Assembly (NCBI GenBank): GCA_015065395.1
Contig: SVQJ01000117.1
Span: 1-5,870, forward strand
Origin: Oscillospiraceae bacterium
GTDB taxonomy: Bacteria; Bacillota; Clostridia; Oscillospirales; CAG-272
DNA length: 5,870 nucleotides
Reading direction: 5' to 3'
Made by a program: the position numbers and the translations under genes. This document shows, piece by piece, positions 1 through 5,794 of the stretch. The notes under the pieces were generated by a model. That model did no database searches, had not been told where the DNA came from, and was given only the letters and a program-made list of their open reading frames with translations. The stretch's first letter is position 1, and the number at the start of each line of letters is the position of its first letter.

Positions 1-43
1 AGCCCCGAAAAACGAAATCTGCATCCTTCTCGACAGTCCGAAG

Positions 44-73
44 CAGCTTGTCGATAACTTTATCGACAAGCTG
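44..73. repeat. Perfect 13-bp inverted repeat, tetraloop
   Basis: The arms at 44-56 and 61-73 are exact reverse complements around the loop ACTT. The element directly abuts the next hairpin (74-97) with no spacer. The core TCGACA/TGTCGA occurs three times, at 30-35, 49-54 (inverted) and 62-67, so the middle copy could pair with either neighbour and give two mutually exclusive stems. It lies downstream of hslO on the minus strand. It could be a second-stage terminator or 3' RNA-stabilising stem, or part of a dispersed intergenic palindromic repeat. There is no T-run on either side, so I do not call it a terminator by itself. Confidence 0.6.
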
Positions 74-97
74 AAAAGCCGCCAGATGGCGGCTTTT
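74..97 (-). terminator. Probable intrinsic terminator of hslO
   Basis: This is a perfect 10-bp stem (74-83 with 88-97) around a 4-nt loop, GC-rich in the centre with A4/T4 at the base. On the minus strand it begins 5 nt after the hslO stop codon and ends in four Ts. The T-run is short for a strong rho-independent terminator, and the structure is followed immediately by the hairpin at 44-73. The base is symmetric, so it could also act on rightward transcription. Confidence 0.65.
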
Positions 98-102
98 GAA
101 GC

Positions 103-990
103 TTATTTCTCAATCTTTTTCACAAACTCTTCCATAATTTCCTCAGGCTCAAAGCTGTAGGCAGCGTTGCAGAAATGGCAAACCGCCTCAATGGGCTCGC
201 CCTTTTCACAAAGATCGCGTACGTCGTTTCCGGAAAGGCCGGCTATAGCTGAGAGATAACGCTCACGTGAGCAGTTGCAAACGTAGTCGATATCAAACTC
301 ATCGAACATTTCATATTCGGTACCCCCGAGAACAGATGCAACTATCTCCTCTGCCGTTAAGCCGGAAGAGATCATGGATGAAACGGATGAGGTCATCGTT
401 ATATTCTTTTCGATAACGTCTATAACGCTGTCCTCAGCTCCGGGGAGAAGCTGAACGAGAAAGCCGCCTGCGGCAATAACCTTGTGGTCGTTGTCAACTC
501 TAACGCCGAGAGCGCATACGGTGGGGGTCTGCTCGCTGTCCGCAAAATAGCGGGTAACGTCGTCGGCTATCTCGCCGCTCACAAGGGGACAGGTGCCTAC
601 ATAAGGCTCTCCTATACCCATATCTTTGATAACTATGAGGCCGCCGTCGGTTCCGACAGCTCCGCCTACGTCAAGCTTACCCTTGGAGTTAGGGAGAAGC
701 TCCACTGCGGGATTTTCGCAATATCCGCGAACATTTCCCTTATAATCTGAAACGCAAACGATCTTTCCTCCGGGGCCGTTGCCGTTTATCTGGAAGGTGA
801 GGGAATTATCTTTATCTTTAAGAAGACTTCCCATAAGGGAGGCGGCGGTAAGGCTTCTGCCCAGGGCGGCAGTCATGGTCTTTGAGGTGTTGTGAATATC
901 AGCGGCGCGCTGAACTATCTCTGTAGTCTGAGCTACTATCATTCTTGCGCTTCCGTCGGATGTGATTGCACGGGTGATAAGAGATGACAT
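103..990 (-). CDS. hslO: Hsp33, redox-regulated molecular chaperone
   Basis: Hsp33 is a cytosolic ATP-independent holdase. When reduced it binds zinc and is inactive; under oxidative (hypochlorite or peroxide plus heat) stress its cysteines form disulfides, zinc is lost, and it binds unfolding proteins. The protein is 295 aa, the usual family length. Residues 1 to about 230 form the core domain, with the typical N-terminal ITRA start and glycine-rich NGPGG near 71-75. The C-terminal redox switch has C238-x-C240, then 30 residues, then C271-x-x-C274, the spacing known from the E. coli protein, so all four zinc ligands are present. The ATG is preceded by AAGAAAGG (999-1006) at 8 nt spacing. It has its own promoter (1052-1080) and terminator (74-97), so it is probably monocistronic. 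The function call is secure. Confidence 0.96.
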   Translation of the reverse strand: MSSLITRAITSDGSARMIVAQTTEIVQRAADIHNTSKTMTAALGRSLTAASLMGSLLKDKDNSLTFQINGNGPGGKIVCVSDYKGNVRGYCENPAVELLPNSKGKLDVGGAVGTDGGLIVIKDMGIGEPYVGTCPLVSGEIADDVTRYFADSEQTPTVCALGVRVDNDHKVIAAGGFLVQLLPGAEDSVIDVIEKNITMTSSVSSMISSGLTAEEIVASVLGGTEYEMFDEFDIDYVCNCSRERYLSAIAGLSGNDVRDLCEKGEPIEAVCHFCNAAYSFEPEEIMEEFVKKIEK

Positions 991-1014
991 GATATGAGCC
1001 TTTCTTCAATTGCT

Positions 1015-1053
1015 ATATTCAAAAATCCGTGCTCAGCACGGATTTTTGAATAT
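1015..1053 (-). terminator. Strong intrinsic terminator after oxidoreductase gene
   Basis: This is an 18-bp perfect stem (1015-1032 with 1036-1053) around the 3-nt loop TCA. It has a GC-rich tip and an A/T-rich base. On the minus strand it lies 19 nt past the oxidoreductase stop codon, and its descending arm contains TTTTT, so it should end the aminotransferase-oxidoreductase mRNA. It also overlaps the hslO -10 box by two bases and contains that promoter's predicted start point. The hslO transcript would therefore begin within the hairpin and retain its GC-rich inner part as a 5' stem. Confidence 0.8.
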
Positions 1054-1080
1054 TATATATTAAATTGTTCACTTAGTCAA
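1052..1080 (-). promoter_or_regulatory. Sigma-A promoter for hslO
   Basis: Reading the minus strand, the -35 box TTGACT (1075-1080) and the -10 box TATAAT (1052-1057) are separated by exactly 17 nt. This is close to consensus. The -35 overlaps the last codons and the stop of the oxidoreductase gene. The expected start point is near 1045, giving a leader of about 55 nt before the hslO ATG. No stress-specific operator is evident. Confidence 0.75.
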
Positions 1081-2206
1081 GTACCTCAACGGTATTATTG
1101 TAATGGGACTTGAGCGCGGCGGTTGCCATTGTATGGGAAAGAACGGTCTCCTCGGGAGTAAAGAGGCCGAAGGGAACCTCCTTGCCTTCCATTTCAAGCA
1201 TAAATGCGGCGATCTGCTGTTGGATAGCATCGGTAAAGCCGAATTCGAAGATGGGGCCGGTGATTGTGGGGAGCATGGGCTTGTAACCGATGATGATACG
1301 GTTCCAGGACTGCTCCTTGCCCCATGAAGAGGTGTAATAGAAAGCGTTTGCATCGTCGCTGGAGAAGCGAGCGGAGCAATCCATGCCGTAGATCTCGAAG
1401 AACCAACGGTTGGTGGATCCGGGGCACATACGCTTGGTCTCAAATGTCATGGGGATCTCATCGCCGTCTGCGTTGAGAGTGGTTGTGAAAATGGTGCAGT
1501 TATCAAAGGTATCGCAAACTGCCATACCGCCCTTTCCGTCGGGGCGCTCCTTGATGATGTTGGAGAAATGAGCTCTGACGGTCTTGGGCTTGAAGCCGAG
1601 ACGGAAGGGAACGTGCTGGGTGTGGATGCCAAGATCTCCGAGGCAACCGTATTCGCCGTTGAACTTAACCATTCTCTTCCAGTTGATGGGCTTCTGAGTG
1701 TCCATATCGGAGCAGTGGTTAAATCCGCAGTGTATCTCAAGAATTTTTCCGAACTTGCCTTCCTTGAACCAGTTGATCATGGTCTGCATTGCAGGATAGT
1801 AGGGGAACTCGGAGCAGCATCGAACGAACACCTCGGGATGAGCCTTGATAGCTTCCATGATCTTGTCGTTGGCAGCCTTGTCGATACCAAAGGGCTTTTC
1901 TCCGAGAAGAGCCTTACCGCTGTTGATGATATCGATATAGAATTGTTCGTGAAGATTGTGGGGGACTGCGCAGTAGATAGCCTCGATATCGTCCTTTTCA
2001 AGAAGCTCCTTATAATCGGTAACAGCGTACTTGATCTCGGGGAAGTTTTTTTGGAACCATTCCATTTCAGCGGGAACAACAGAACATATACCAACTATCT
2101 CAGGACGGGGGATATCGCCGTTGAGATGGCACCAGCGTGCAGCGGCAGAAGCAAACTCTCTTGCCATAAGGCCGCAGCCGATAAGACCGAATTTTACAGT
2201 TTTCAT
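1073..2206 (-). CDS. Gfo/Idh/MocA family NAD(P)-dependent oxidoreductase
   Basis: This family oxidises or reduces hydroxyl/keto groups on sugars, inositols and related compounds in the cytoplasm. The 377-aa length fits the family. Near the N-terminus is the Rossmann dinucleotide motif GLIGCG (7-12). E103-K104-P105 is the conserved EKP signature carrying the catalytic/cofactor-contacting lysine. The C-terminal alpha/beta domain has GDLGIH (190-195), with D191 and H195 in the usual catalytic positions. The protein is cysteine-rich (13 Cys, including C130-C131), which is unremarkable for an anaerobe. The ATG is supported by GAGGA about 8 nt upstream. It is the second gene of an operon, 76 nt after the aminotransferase. 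Annotation tools may label it inositol 2-dehydrogenase-like, but the substrate is not determined by sequence. NAD versus NADP is not resolved either. Confidence 0.93.
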   Translation of the reverse strand: MKTVKFGLIGCGLMAREFASAAARWCHLNGDIPRPEIVGICSVVPAEMEWFQKNFPEIKYAVTDYKELLEKDDIEAIYCAVPHNLHEQFYIDIINSGKALLGEKPFGIDKAANDKIMEAIKAHPEVFVRCCSEFPYYPAMQTMINWFKEGKFGKILEIHCGFNHCSDMDTQKPINWKRMVKFNGEYGCLGDLGIHTQHVPFRLGFKPKTVRAHFSNIIKERPDGKGGMAVCDTFDNCTIFTTTLNADGDEIPMTFETKRMCPGSTNRWFFEIYGMDCSARFSSDDANAFYYTSSWGKEQSWNRIIIGYKPMLPTITGPIFEFGFTDAIQQQIAAFMLEMEGKEVPFGLFTPEETVLSHTMATAALKSHYNNTVEVLD

Positions 2207-2236
2207 ATTTTATTTTCCTCTATATTCATATTCAGT

Positions 2237-2266
2237 GCACCCAAACAGAGGATCCTGTTTGGGTGC
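2237..2266 (-). promoter_or_regulatory. Intercistronic hairpin, aminotransferase to oxidoreductase
   Basis: The arms 2237-2248 and 2255-2266 form a perfect 12-bp stem around a 6-nt loop (AGGATC). On the minus strand it is followed by mixed sequence rather than a T-run, then the ribosome binding site and ATG of the oxidoreductase. It is therefore more likely an mRNA-processing or stability element, or a weak attenuator that sets the ratio of the two proteins, than a true terminator. The DNA palindrome could alternatively be a protein-binding site; nothing distinguishes these. Confidence 0.5.
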
Positions 2267-2282
2267 CGGTATCAAATTCAAA

Positions 2283-3653
2283 TCAATAACCGAAATGCTT
2301 TTCGGTTTCGCAAACAGCCTCTTCAATGATGTCAAGACCCTTGAGGGCAGCCTCGTCGTCGAGGATCATGGGAGGAGACATACGGAGGATGTGGCCGGAG
2401 GGAACCCAGGCAAGACCCTTTTCAAATGCCTTCTGATAGATCATCTGACCGGCCTCGGCGAAGGGCTCCTTGGTCTCGCGATCCTTAACGATCTCGATAG
2501 CCTGGAGACAGCCGATAGCGCGAACATCGCCGATGATGGGATGAGCTGCCATCATTTCCTTCATCTTTGCGAGCATGATCTCACCGAGATGGATGGAGCG
2601 CTCGTTGAGGTTTTCCTCTTCGATGACCTTGATGGACTCAAGAGCTGCAACGCAAGCCATGGGGTTTCCGCCGTAGCTGGAGGAGGCGCTTATCTTCTCG
2701 ATCGCGGGAGCGAGATCCTTTGAAACTGCGAGTGCGGTCACGGGGAAGCCGTTACCGAAGCCTTTACCGAGAGTTGTAATATCAGCGGTAACATCCCAGT
2801 GATCCATAGCAAGCCATTTACCCGTTCTTGCCATGCAGTTAAGAACTTCGTCAGCAAAAAGGAGAATGCCGCGCTTGTCGCAAAGAGCACGGAGTGCGGG
2901 CATGAAATCGGGGGGAGGAACGATGGAGCCGCCCCAGCCCTGAATGGGCTCGAGCACGATAGCTGCAACGTTCTTTCCGCCGGAGGCACATTCGTTATCA
3001 AGAATACCCTCGATCATTCTGATGTAGGGAGAGGAATCCTTCCAAGCCTCCTCGGGTGTTCTGCCGAAGAAGTCGCGATAGGGATTGGGTCTGGGAGCGA
3101 GCATAAAGCCGGGAGCTCTCATGTGTGTGTCGGGACCCACAACAGCGAGGGAGTTTGCACCGTAGGTCTTACCGTGGAAATCTCTCCAGAAGGAAATGAA
3201 TTCCTGCTTGCCTGTAGCCGCTCTGGCACAACGGAGACCTGCCTCAACCGCAGTTGTACCGGAATCGTAGAACTGGAATCCGGCAAAACGTCCGCCGGTT
3301 ATCTCATGAAGCTTTTCAACCAGCTCCATCTTTACCTTAGTTGTAAAGTCATGGCAGTTCATAAGCTTCTTTGCCTGCTCTGCAACTGCTTCGCTGATCT
3401 TGGGATGGCAATGACCGAGACCGGTTACATAGATACCGGAGGAGAAATCAAGATATGTATTGCCGTCAACGTCGCGAAGGGTATAACCGAAGCCTGAATC
3501 AAAGGCAACGGGGAACAGCTTTACCTGGCTGGAATAGCCCTTCATGTAGGCGGAGCATCTTTCGTGATACTCGATGGACTTGGGGCCGGGAACTGTTTCG
3601 GAGACGATGTTGGGAACATTTGCAAGATCAACGCTTGCCCAGTTCTTGCTCAT
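2283..3653 (-). CDS. Class III PLP-dependent aminotransferase
   Basis: This is a cytosolic fold-type I enzyme moving an amino group between an amine or amino acid and a keto acid or aldehyde. The protein is 456 aa, normal for the class. Visible landmarks are the N-terminal DVDGNTYLDF (61-70), the PLP-phosphate segment SGTTAVEAG (131-139), the ring-stacking FHG (159-161), E235 in LEPIQG, D268 in FADEV (contacts the pyridine nitrogen) and the Schiff-base lysine K297 in LGKGFGNG. YGGNPMACVAAL (327-338) is also typical. The loop after D268 reads LNCMARTG where relatives usually have QTGFGRTG, so the Q that normally contacts PLP is L271. Relatives include 4-aminobutyrate, taurine-pyruvate and alanine-glyoxylate transaminases; the substrate is not assignable. 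It is first in the operon with the oxidoreductase. The ATG has GAGG (3662-3665) at 8 nt. Codons look optimised. Confidence 0.94.
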   Translation of the reverse strand: MSKNWASVDLANVPNIVSETVPGPKSIEYHERCSAYMKGYSSQVKLFPVAFDSGFGYTLRDVDGNTYLDFSSGIYVTGLGHCHPKISEAVAEQAKKLMNCHDFTTKVKMELVEKLHEITGGRFAGFQFYDSGTTAVEAGLRCARAATGKQEFISFWRDFHGKTYGANSLAVVGPDTHMRAPGFMLAPRPNPYRDFFGRTPEEAWKDSSPYIRMIEGILDNECASGGKNVAAIVLEPIQGWGGSIVPPPDFMPALRALCDKRGILLFADEVLNCMARTGKWLAMDHWDVTADITTLGKGFGNGFPVTALAVSKDLAPAIEKISASSSYGGNPMACVAALESIKVIEEENLNERSIHLGEIMLAKMKEMMAAHPIIGDVRAIGCLQAIEIVKDRETKEPFAEAGQMIYQKAFEKGLAWVPSGHILRMSPPMILDDEAALKGLDIIEEAVCETEKHFGY

Positions 3654-3683
3654 AGAAATAACCTCTTTTCAGAATATTTTGGT

Positions 3684-3700
3684 CGGCAAATCTTTTGCCG
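3684..3700 (-). promoter_or_regulatory. Leader hairpin of aminotransferase mRNA
   Basis: A perfect 7-bp stem (CGGCAAA with TTTGCCG) around a 3-nt loop lies in the 5' leader, about 30 nt before the start codon and upstream of the GAGG ribosome binding site. The leader is about 77 nt if the promoter call is right. It is too short and simple for a recognisable riboswitch. It may stabilise the mRNA 5' region. Confidence 0.4.
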
Positions 3701-3715
3701 TAATGTATTACTTTT

Positions 3716-3731
3716 TGTACATAGCCGTACA
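3716..3731. promoter_or_regulatory. Possible operator dyad at aminotransferase start point
   Basis: TGTAC (3716-3720) and GTACA (3727-3731) form an inverted repeat with a 6-nt spacer, straddling the predicted transcription start near 3730. A dyad at this place would suit a repressor. The arms are only 5 nt long and the region is A/T-rich, so chance is a real alternative. No adjacent regulator gene is present. Confidence 0.25.
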
Positions 3732-3736
3732 TATTA

Positions 3737-3764
3737 ATTATATAACTTTTTCCAAATATGTCAA
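3737..3764 (-). promoter_or_regulatory. Sigma-A promoter for the aminotransferase operon
   Basis: On the minus strand the -35 is TTGACA (3759-3764) and the -10 is TATAAT (3737-3742), both perfect consensus hexamers, with a 16-nt spacer. The -35 begins a few bases after the T-run of the preceding terminator. The expected start point is near 3730. This should be a strong promoter, in line with the codon bias of the two downstream genes. Confidence 0.8.
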
Positions 3765-3768
3765 CACC

Positions 3769-3812
3769 AAAAAAGACTTTTCAAGTGCTTTTGCACTAAA
3801 AAAGTCTTTTTT
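3769..3812 (-). terminator. Intrinsic terminator of the membrane-protein gene
   Basis: The outer stem 3769-3781 pairs with 3800-3812 (13 bp). It is followed by a 2x2 mismatch, then a 5-bp inner stem (3784-3788 with 3793-3797) capped by TTTT. Read leftward, the arm ends in six Ts, 25 nt after the stop codon of the gene at 3837-4430. Read rightward it also ends in a seven-T run, so it may terminate in both directions. Confidence 0.75.
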
Positions 3813-3836
3813 TGATATTTAAGTTTTATGTTTTCG

Positions 3837-4430
3837 TCAATCGTTCTTTTTTTTCTCGGGGATTATCCTCTTACCGGCAAGACCTGCGGTGTACGCCAGG
3901 TGACAAGCGATAAGAGCCGGTACGGTCACCGCGAAGAAGAGGAGAGAGAAGCGGATGAGCGCCCAGTTGCCGTTACCGGCGCCGGGATTGAAAATATTGA
4001 TAAATCCGATATACATGGAATTCCACAAAAGACCGACAGAGCTTGATATTGCCGCAACGTCGGTTGCCCAACCGAGGCGAAAAGCACCGTTAAGTGCTCT
4101 GCCCGCAATGGAAATGAGGCCGATGGCGAGGGTGGGGGCATTTGCAATAAGGGAAGCCTTCAATCCTTTGAATTTATCCTCCTTGAGCCTGCCGCCGTCA
4201 ATGGCAAGCTTATCCTTTGCCGCAACGTCCCAAACAGATGTGTAAAGGATATACATATAAAAAAGAGCTGCAAAGGACGAAGTGGTTATTTCAAGATATA
4301 TATTCGGTTCAACGGTGGGTATGGATATCATGATCCCCAGCATAGCTGCACCGAACTGGGAAAGCATCATTTTCTTTACAAGTGTTCCGTATGAACTTTT
4401 TCGTTTTACAGAAGATATGTTGTTATTCAT
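3837..4430 (-). CDS. Unrecognised multi-span membrane protein
   Basis: I do not recognise this family. The protein is 197 aa with about five hydrophobic segments, near residues 21-40, 46-68, 90-111, 122-146 and 157-183. It has a basic N-terminus (KRKSS) and a highly charged C-terminus (KRIIPEKKKND). A hydrophilic loop at about 69-89 is rich in K, D and E. There is no ATP-binding, peptidase or transporter signature and no signal peptide distinct from the first span. I chose the ATG at 4428-4430 because GGAG (4436-4439) sits 5 nt upstream. An in-frame ATG at 4455-4457 would add nine residues, but it lies upstream of the predicted transcription start near 4453. It appears monocistronic, with its own promoter and terminator, so neighbours say little about its role. 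It is not a shadow reading frame: hydrophobic periodicity, ribosome binding site and flanking signals agree. Confidence 0.8.
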   Translation of the reverse strand: MNNNISSVKRKSSYGTLVKKMMLSQFGAAMLGIMISIPTVEPNIYLEITTSSFAALFYMYILYTSVWDVAAKDKLAIDGGRLKEDKFKGLKASLIANAPTLAIGLISIAGRALNGAFRLGWATDVAAISSSVGLLWNSMYIGFINIFNPGAGNGNWALIRFSLLFFAVTVPALIACHLAYTAGLAGKRIIPEKKKND

Positions 4431-4459
4431 AAACGCTCCGTTTTCTTGTTTATACAAAC

Positions 4460-4488
4460 ATTTTAGCTTTACGGCGTTATGTTTTCAA
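4460..4488 (-). promoter_or_regulatory. Promoter for the membrane-protein gene
   Basis: On the minus strand, TTGAAA (4483-4488) and TAAAAT (4460-4465) are separated by 17 nt, each one mismatch from consensus. The predicted start near 4453 leaves a leader of about 22 nt that contains the GGAG ribosome binding site, supporting the start at 4430. Confidence 0.6.
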
Positions 4489-4518
4489 GAGGTACACAAA
4501 AAAGTTTACAAAATGTCT

Positions 4519-4546
4519 TTGAAATGCGCGAATTTTATAGTATAAT
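4519..4546 (+). promoter_or_regulatory. Promoter for the tyrosine recombinase gene
   Basis: TTGAAA (4519-4524) and a consensus TATAAT (4541-4546) are separated by 16 nt. The predicted start is near 4553, so the leader is only about 20 nt and consists mostly of the ribosome binding site. It is arranged back to back with the membrane-protein promoter; the two -35 boxes are 30 nt apart, so one bound regulator could affect both. Confidence 0.65.
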
Positions 4547-4556
4547 ACCCAATAAA

Positions 4557-4565
4557 GAGAGGGGG
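4557..4565 (+). promoter_or_regulatory. Ribosome binding site fixing the recombinase start
   Basis: The purine run GAGAGGGGG is 6 nt before the ATG at 4572-4574. This decides the start: the frame is open back to an ATG at 4479, but that codon has no such site and lies upstream of the predicted promoter. Confidence 0.75.
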
Positions 4566-4571
4566 ATTGTA

Positions 4572-5594
4572 ATGTCGATCAAGGATTTTGATACATATCC
4601 TGCGGATATACGTGAATTTGCAAACTATATGCTGACAGTACTCAGCCGCTCGGAGAAAACGGTGAGCGAATATATGAACGACCTTCGGACATTTTGCAGA
4701 TATCACTATTTTGTTAAAAACAAACTTCCTCTTGACAGCGAGGAGATGTCAAAACTGGACATTTCATCCCTGGACAGAAGCTTTTTTGAAAATGTAACGG
4801 AATGGGATGCCTATTCCTTTGTGGGATATGCTTCGAAGGATAGAAAAAACGGTACAGCGGCAAGGGCGCGCAAGCTTTCTGCCCTTAGAAGCTTTTATAA
4901 GTATATGACGGTAAAGCGCCGGTATTTTACTAATAATCCGGTGAAGGATATAGAGTCTCCCCAGAAAAAAAAGCAGCTTCCGAAGCATCTTTCGGTGGAT
5001 GAAAGCATTGATCTCCTTTCAGCCGTAAAAAATGATCCTCAAAGCAAAACAAAGGAAAGAGATTTTTGCATACTTACCTTGTTTTTGAACTGCGGTATGC
5101 GTCTCAGTGAGCTTTGCGGTATAAGCCTTGGAGATATAGACCGCGAGCTTTTGTCCCTGCGCGTTACGGGTAAGGGTGCCAAGGAAAGGGTGGTTTATCT
5201 CAATTCTGCCTGCCGTGATGCTCTTCGGGATTATCTGAAAGTCCGTCTATCCCAAAGGGAAGCAGGGGAGCGGGAGAATGCGCTGTTTATTTCGAGGCTG
5301 GGAAAGCGTATAAGTCAAAAAACGGTTCAGTGGATGGTAAAAAAGTACCTCACTGAGGCAGGTCTTGAATATAAAAATTATTCCACCCATAAATTGCGCC
5401 ACACTGCGGCAACACTTATGTATCAGTCGGGTGACGTGGATATAAGAGTTCTTAAGGATATTTTGGGGCATGAACAGCTTAATACTACCCAGATATATAC
5501 CCACGTTTCAAATGAAGGCATGGAAAAAGCAATGGAGCATAATCCCCTTGCCAAGGTCAAGATTGAAGAAAAAGCTCCGGATACTGAAGAATAG
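4572..5594 (+). CDS. XerC/XerD-like tyrosine recombinase
   Basis: This is a site-specific DNA recombinase that cuts and rejoins strands through a 3'-phosphotyrosine intermediate. The protein is 340 aa. Residues about 10-117 form the N-terminal SAM-like core-binding domain and about 136-320 the catalytic domain. All catalytic residues are visible: R177 (CGMRLSEL), K201 (TGKGAKER), H273 and R276 (HKLRH), H300 (LGHEQLNTT) and Y309 (QIYTH). The enzyme should therefore be active. It is about 40 residues longer than typical XerC/XerD; the excess is an N-terminal-domain insertion around 45-75 plus an acidic tail. It may be a chromosome dimer resolvase, a relative acting on another target, or a domesticated integrase. 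No phage genes, excisionase, att repeats or convincing dif site are nearby. Codon use is more A/T-ending than in the operon to the left. Family is certain, biological role is not. Confidence 0.93.
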   Translation: MSIKDFDTYPADIREFANYMLTVLSRSEKTVSEYMNDLRTFCRYHYFVKNKLPLDSEEMSKLDISSLDRSFFENVTEWDAYSFVGYASKDRKNGTAARARKLSALRSFYKYMTVKRRYFTNNPVKDIESPQKKKQLPKHLSVDESIDLLSAVKNDPQSKTKERDFCILTLFLNCGMRLSELCGISLGDIDRELLSLRVTGKGAKERVVYLNSACRDALRDYLKVRLSQREAGERENALFISRLGKRISQKTVQWMVKKYLTEAGLEYKNYSTHKLRHTAATLMYQSGDVDIRVLKDILGHEQLNTTQIYTHVSNEGMEKAMEHNPLAKVKIEEKAPDTEE

Positions 5595-5677
5595 ATAATA
5601 GCGGACCGAAAATGTCACGTTAAGATTACATTTGACCGGTAGATACAGAAAGAAGAACAACGATAGCTGAAAGAAAA

Positions 5678-5745
5678 AATCCAAAAGCAGGGAAGCGCAT
5701 AAAAATGAGCTCGTTCATTTTTATGCGCTTCCCTGCTTTTGGATT
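5678..5745. repeat. 31-bp perfect palindrome with 6-nt loop
   Basis: The arms 5678-5708 and 5715-5745 are exact reverse complements around GCTCGT. It begins 83 nt after the recombinase stop. Read leftward, the stem is followed by TTTTTT and more pyrimidines (5669-5679), as in a terminator for a gene entering from the right. Read rightward there is no T-run. The stem is much longer than a normal terminator, and perfect identity implies recent origin or maintenance. It may be a dispersed intergenic palindromic element or a stable RNA hairpin. A bidirectional 3'-end structure for the recombinase mRNA is also possible. Confidence 0.75.
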
Positions 5746-5758
5746 ATGGCATCTATAT

Positions 5759-5794
5759 GCCGACGTCAAAGCGGATTTCCGCTTTGACGTCGGC
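5759..5794. repeat. Second perfect palindrome, 16-17 bp stem
   Basis: The arms 5759-5775 and 5778-5794 are exact reverse complements; physically this is a 16-bp stem with a 4-nt ATTT loop. It starts 13 nt after the 31-bp palindrome and shares no obvious sequence with it. No T-run follows in either direction. It is immediately followed by a short motif, CTGTCGA with GCAGA downstream, that recurs at the left edge of the window. The rest of the edge (5795-5870) has stops in all leftward frames and no gene that I can support. Confidence 0.7.

Noticed and set aside
2..156. Plus-strand open frame running in from the left edge
   Set aside because: It runs through two perfect hairpins and into the antisense strand of hslO, with no family resemblance. 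The coding look comes from the palindromic repeat.
1568..2329. Long plus-strand open frame (253 codons) opposite the oxidoreductase gene
   Set aside because: It is antisense to a gene with clear family motifs, has no ribosome binding site or recognisable domain, and arises from that gene's biased third-codon positions. The plus-strand frames at 2031-2723 and 2799-3497 were rejected for the same reason.
3654..3730. Riboswitch in the aminotransferase leader
   Set aside because: The leader is about 77 nt with only one 7-bp hairpin and no conserved aptamer core or following terminator.
4503..4530. Possible dif-like site: AGTTTACAAAA resembles one arm of the Firmicute dif consensus
   Set aside because: Only one half-site resembles dif; the opposite arm does not match, and the stretch overlaps the -35 region of the recombinase promoter.
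5595..5677. Imperfect dyad after the recombinase stop (AAATGT/ACATTT) as a terminator
   Set aside because: The stem is about 6 bp with a 12-nt loop and no T-run, too weak to call.
5678..5794. Integron-type attC site or IS/transposon terminal repeats
   Set aside because: There is no GTTRRRY/RYYYAAC pair, no transposase, and no flanking direct repeats that I can see.
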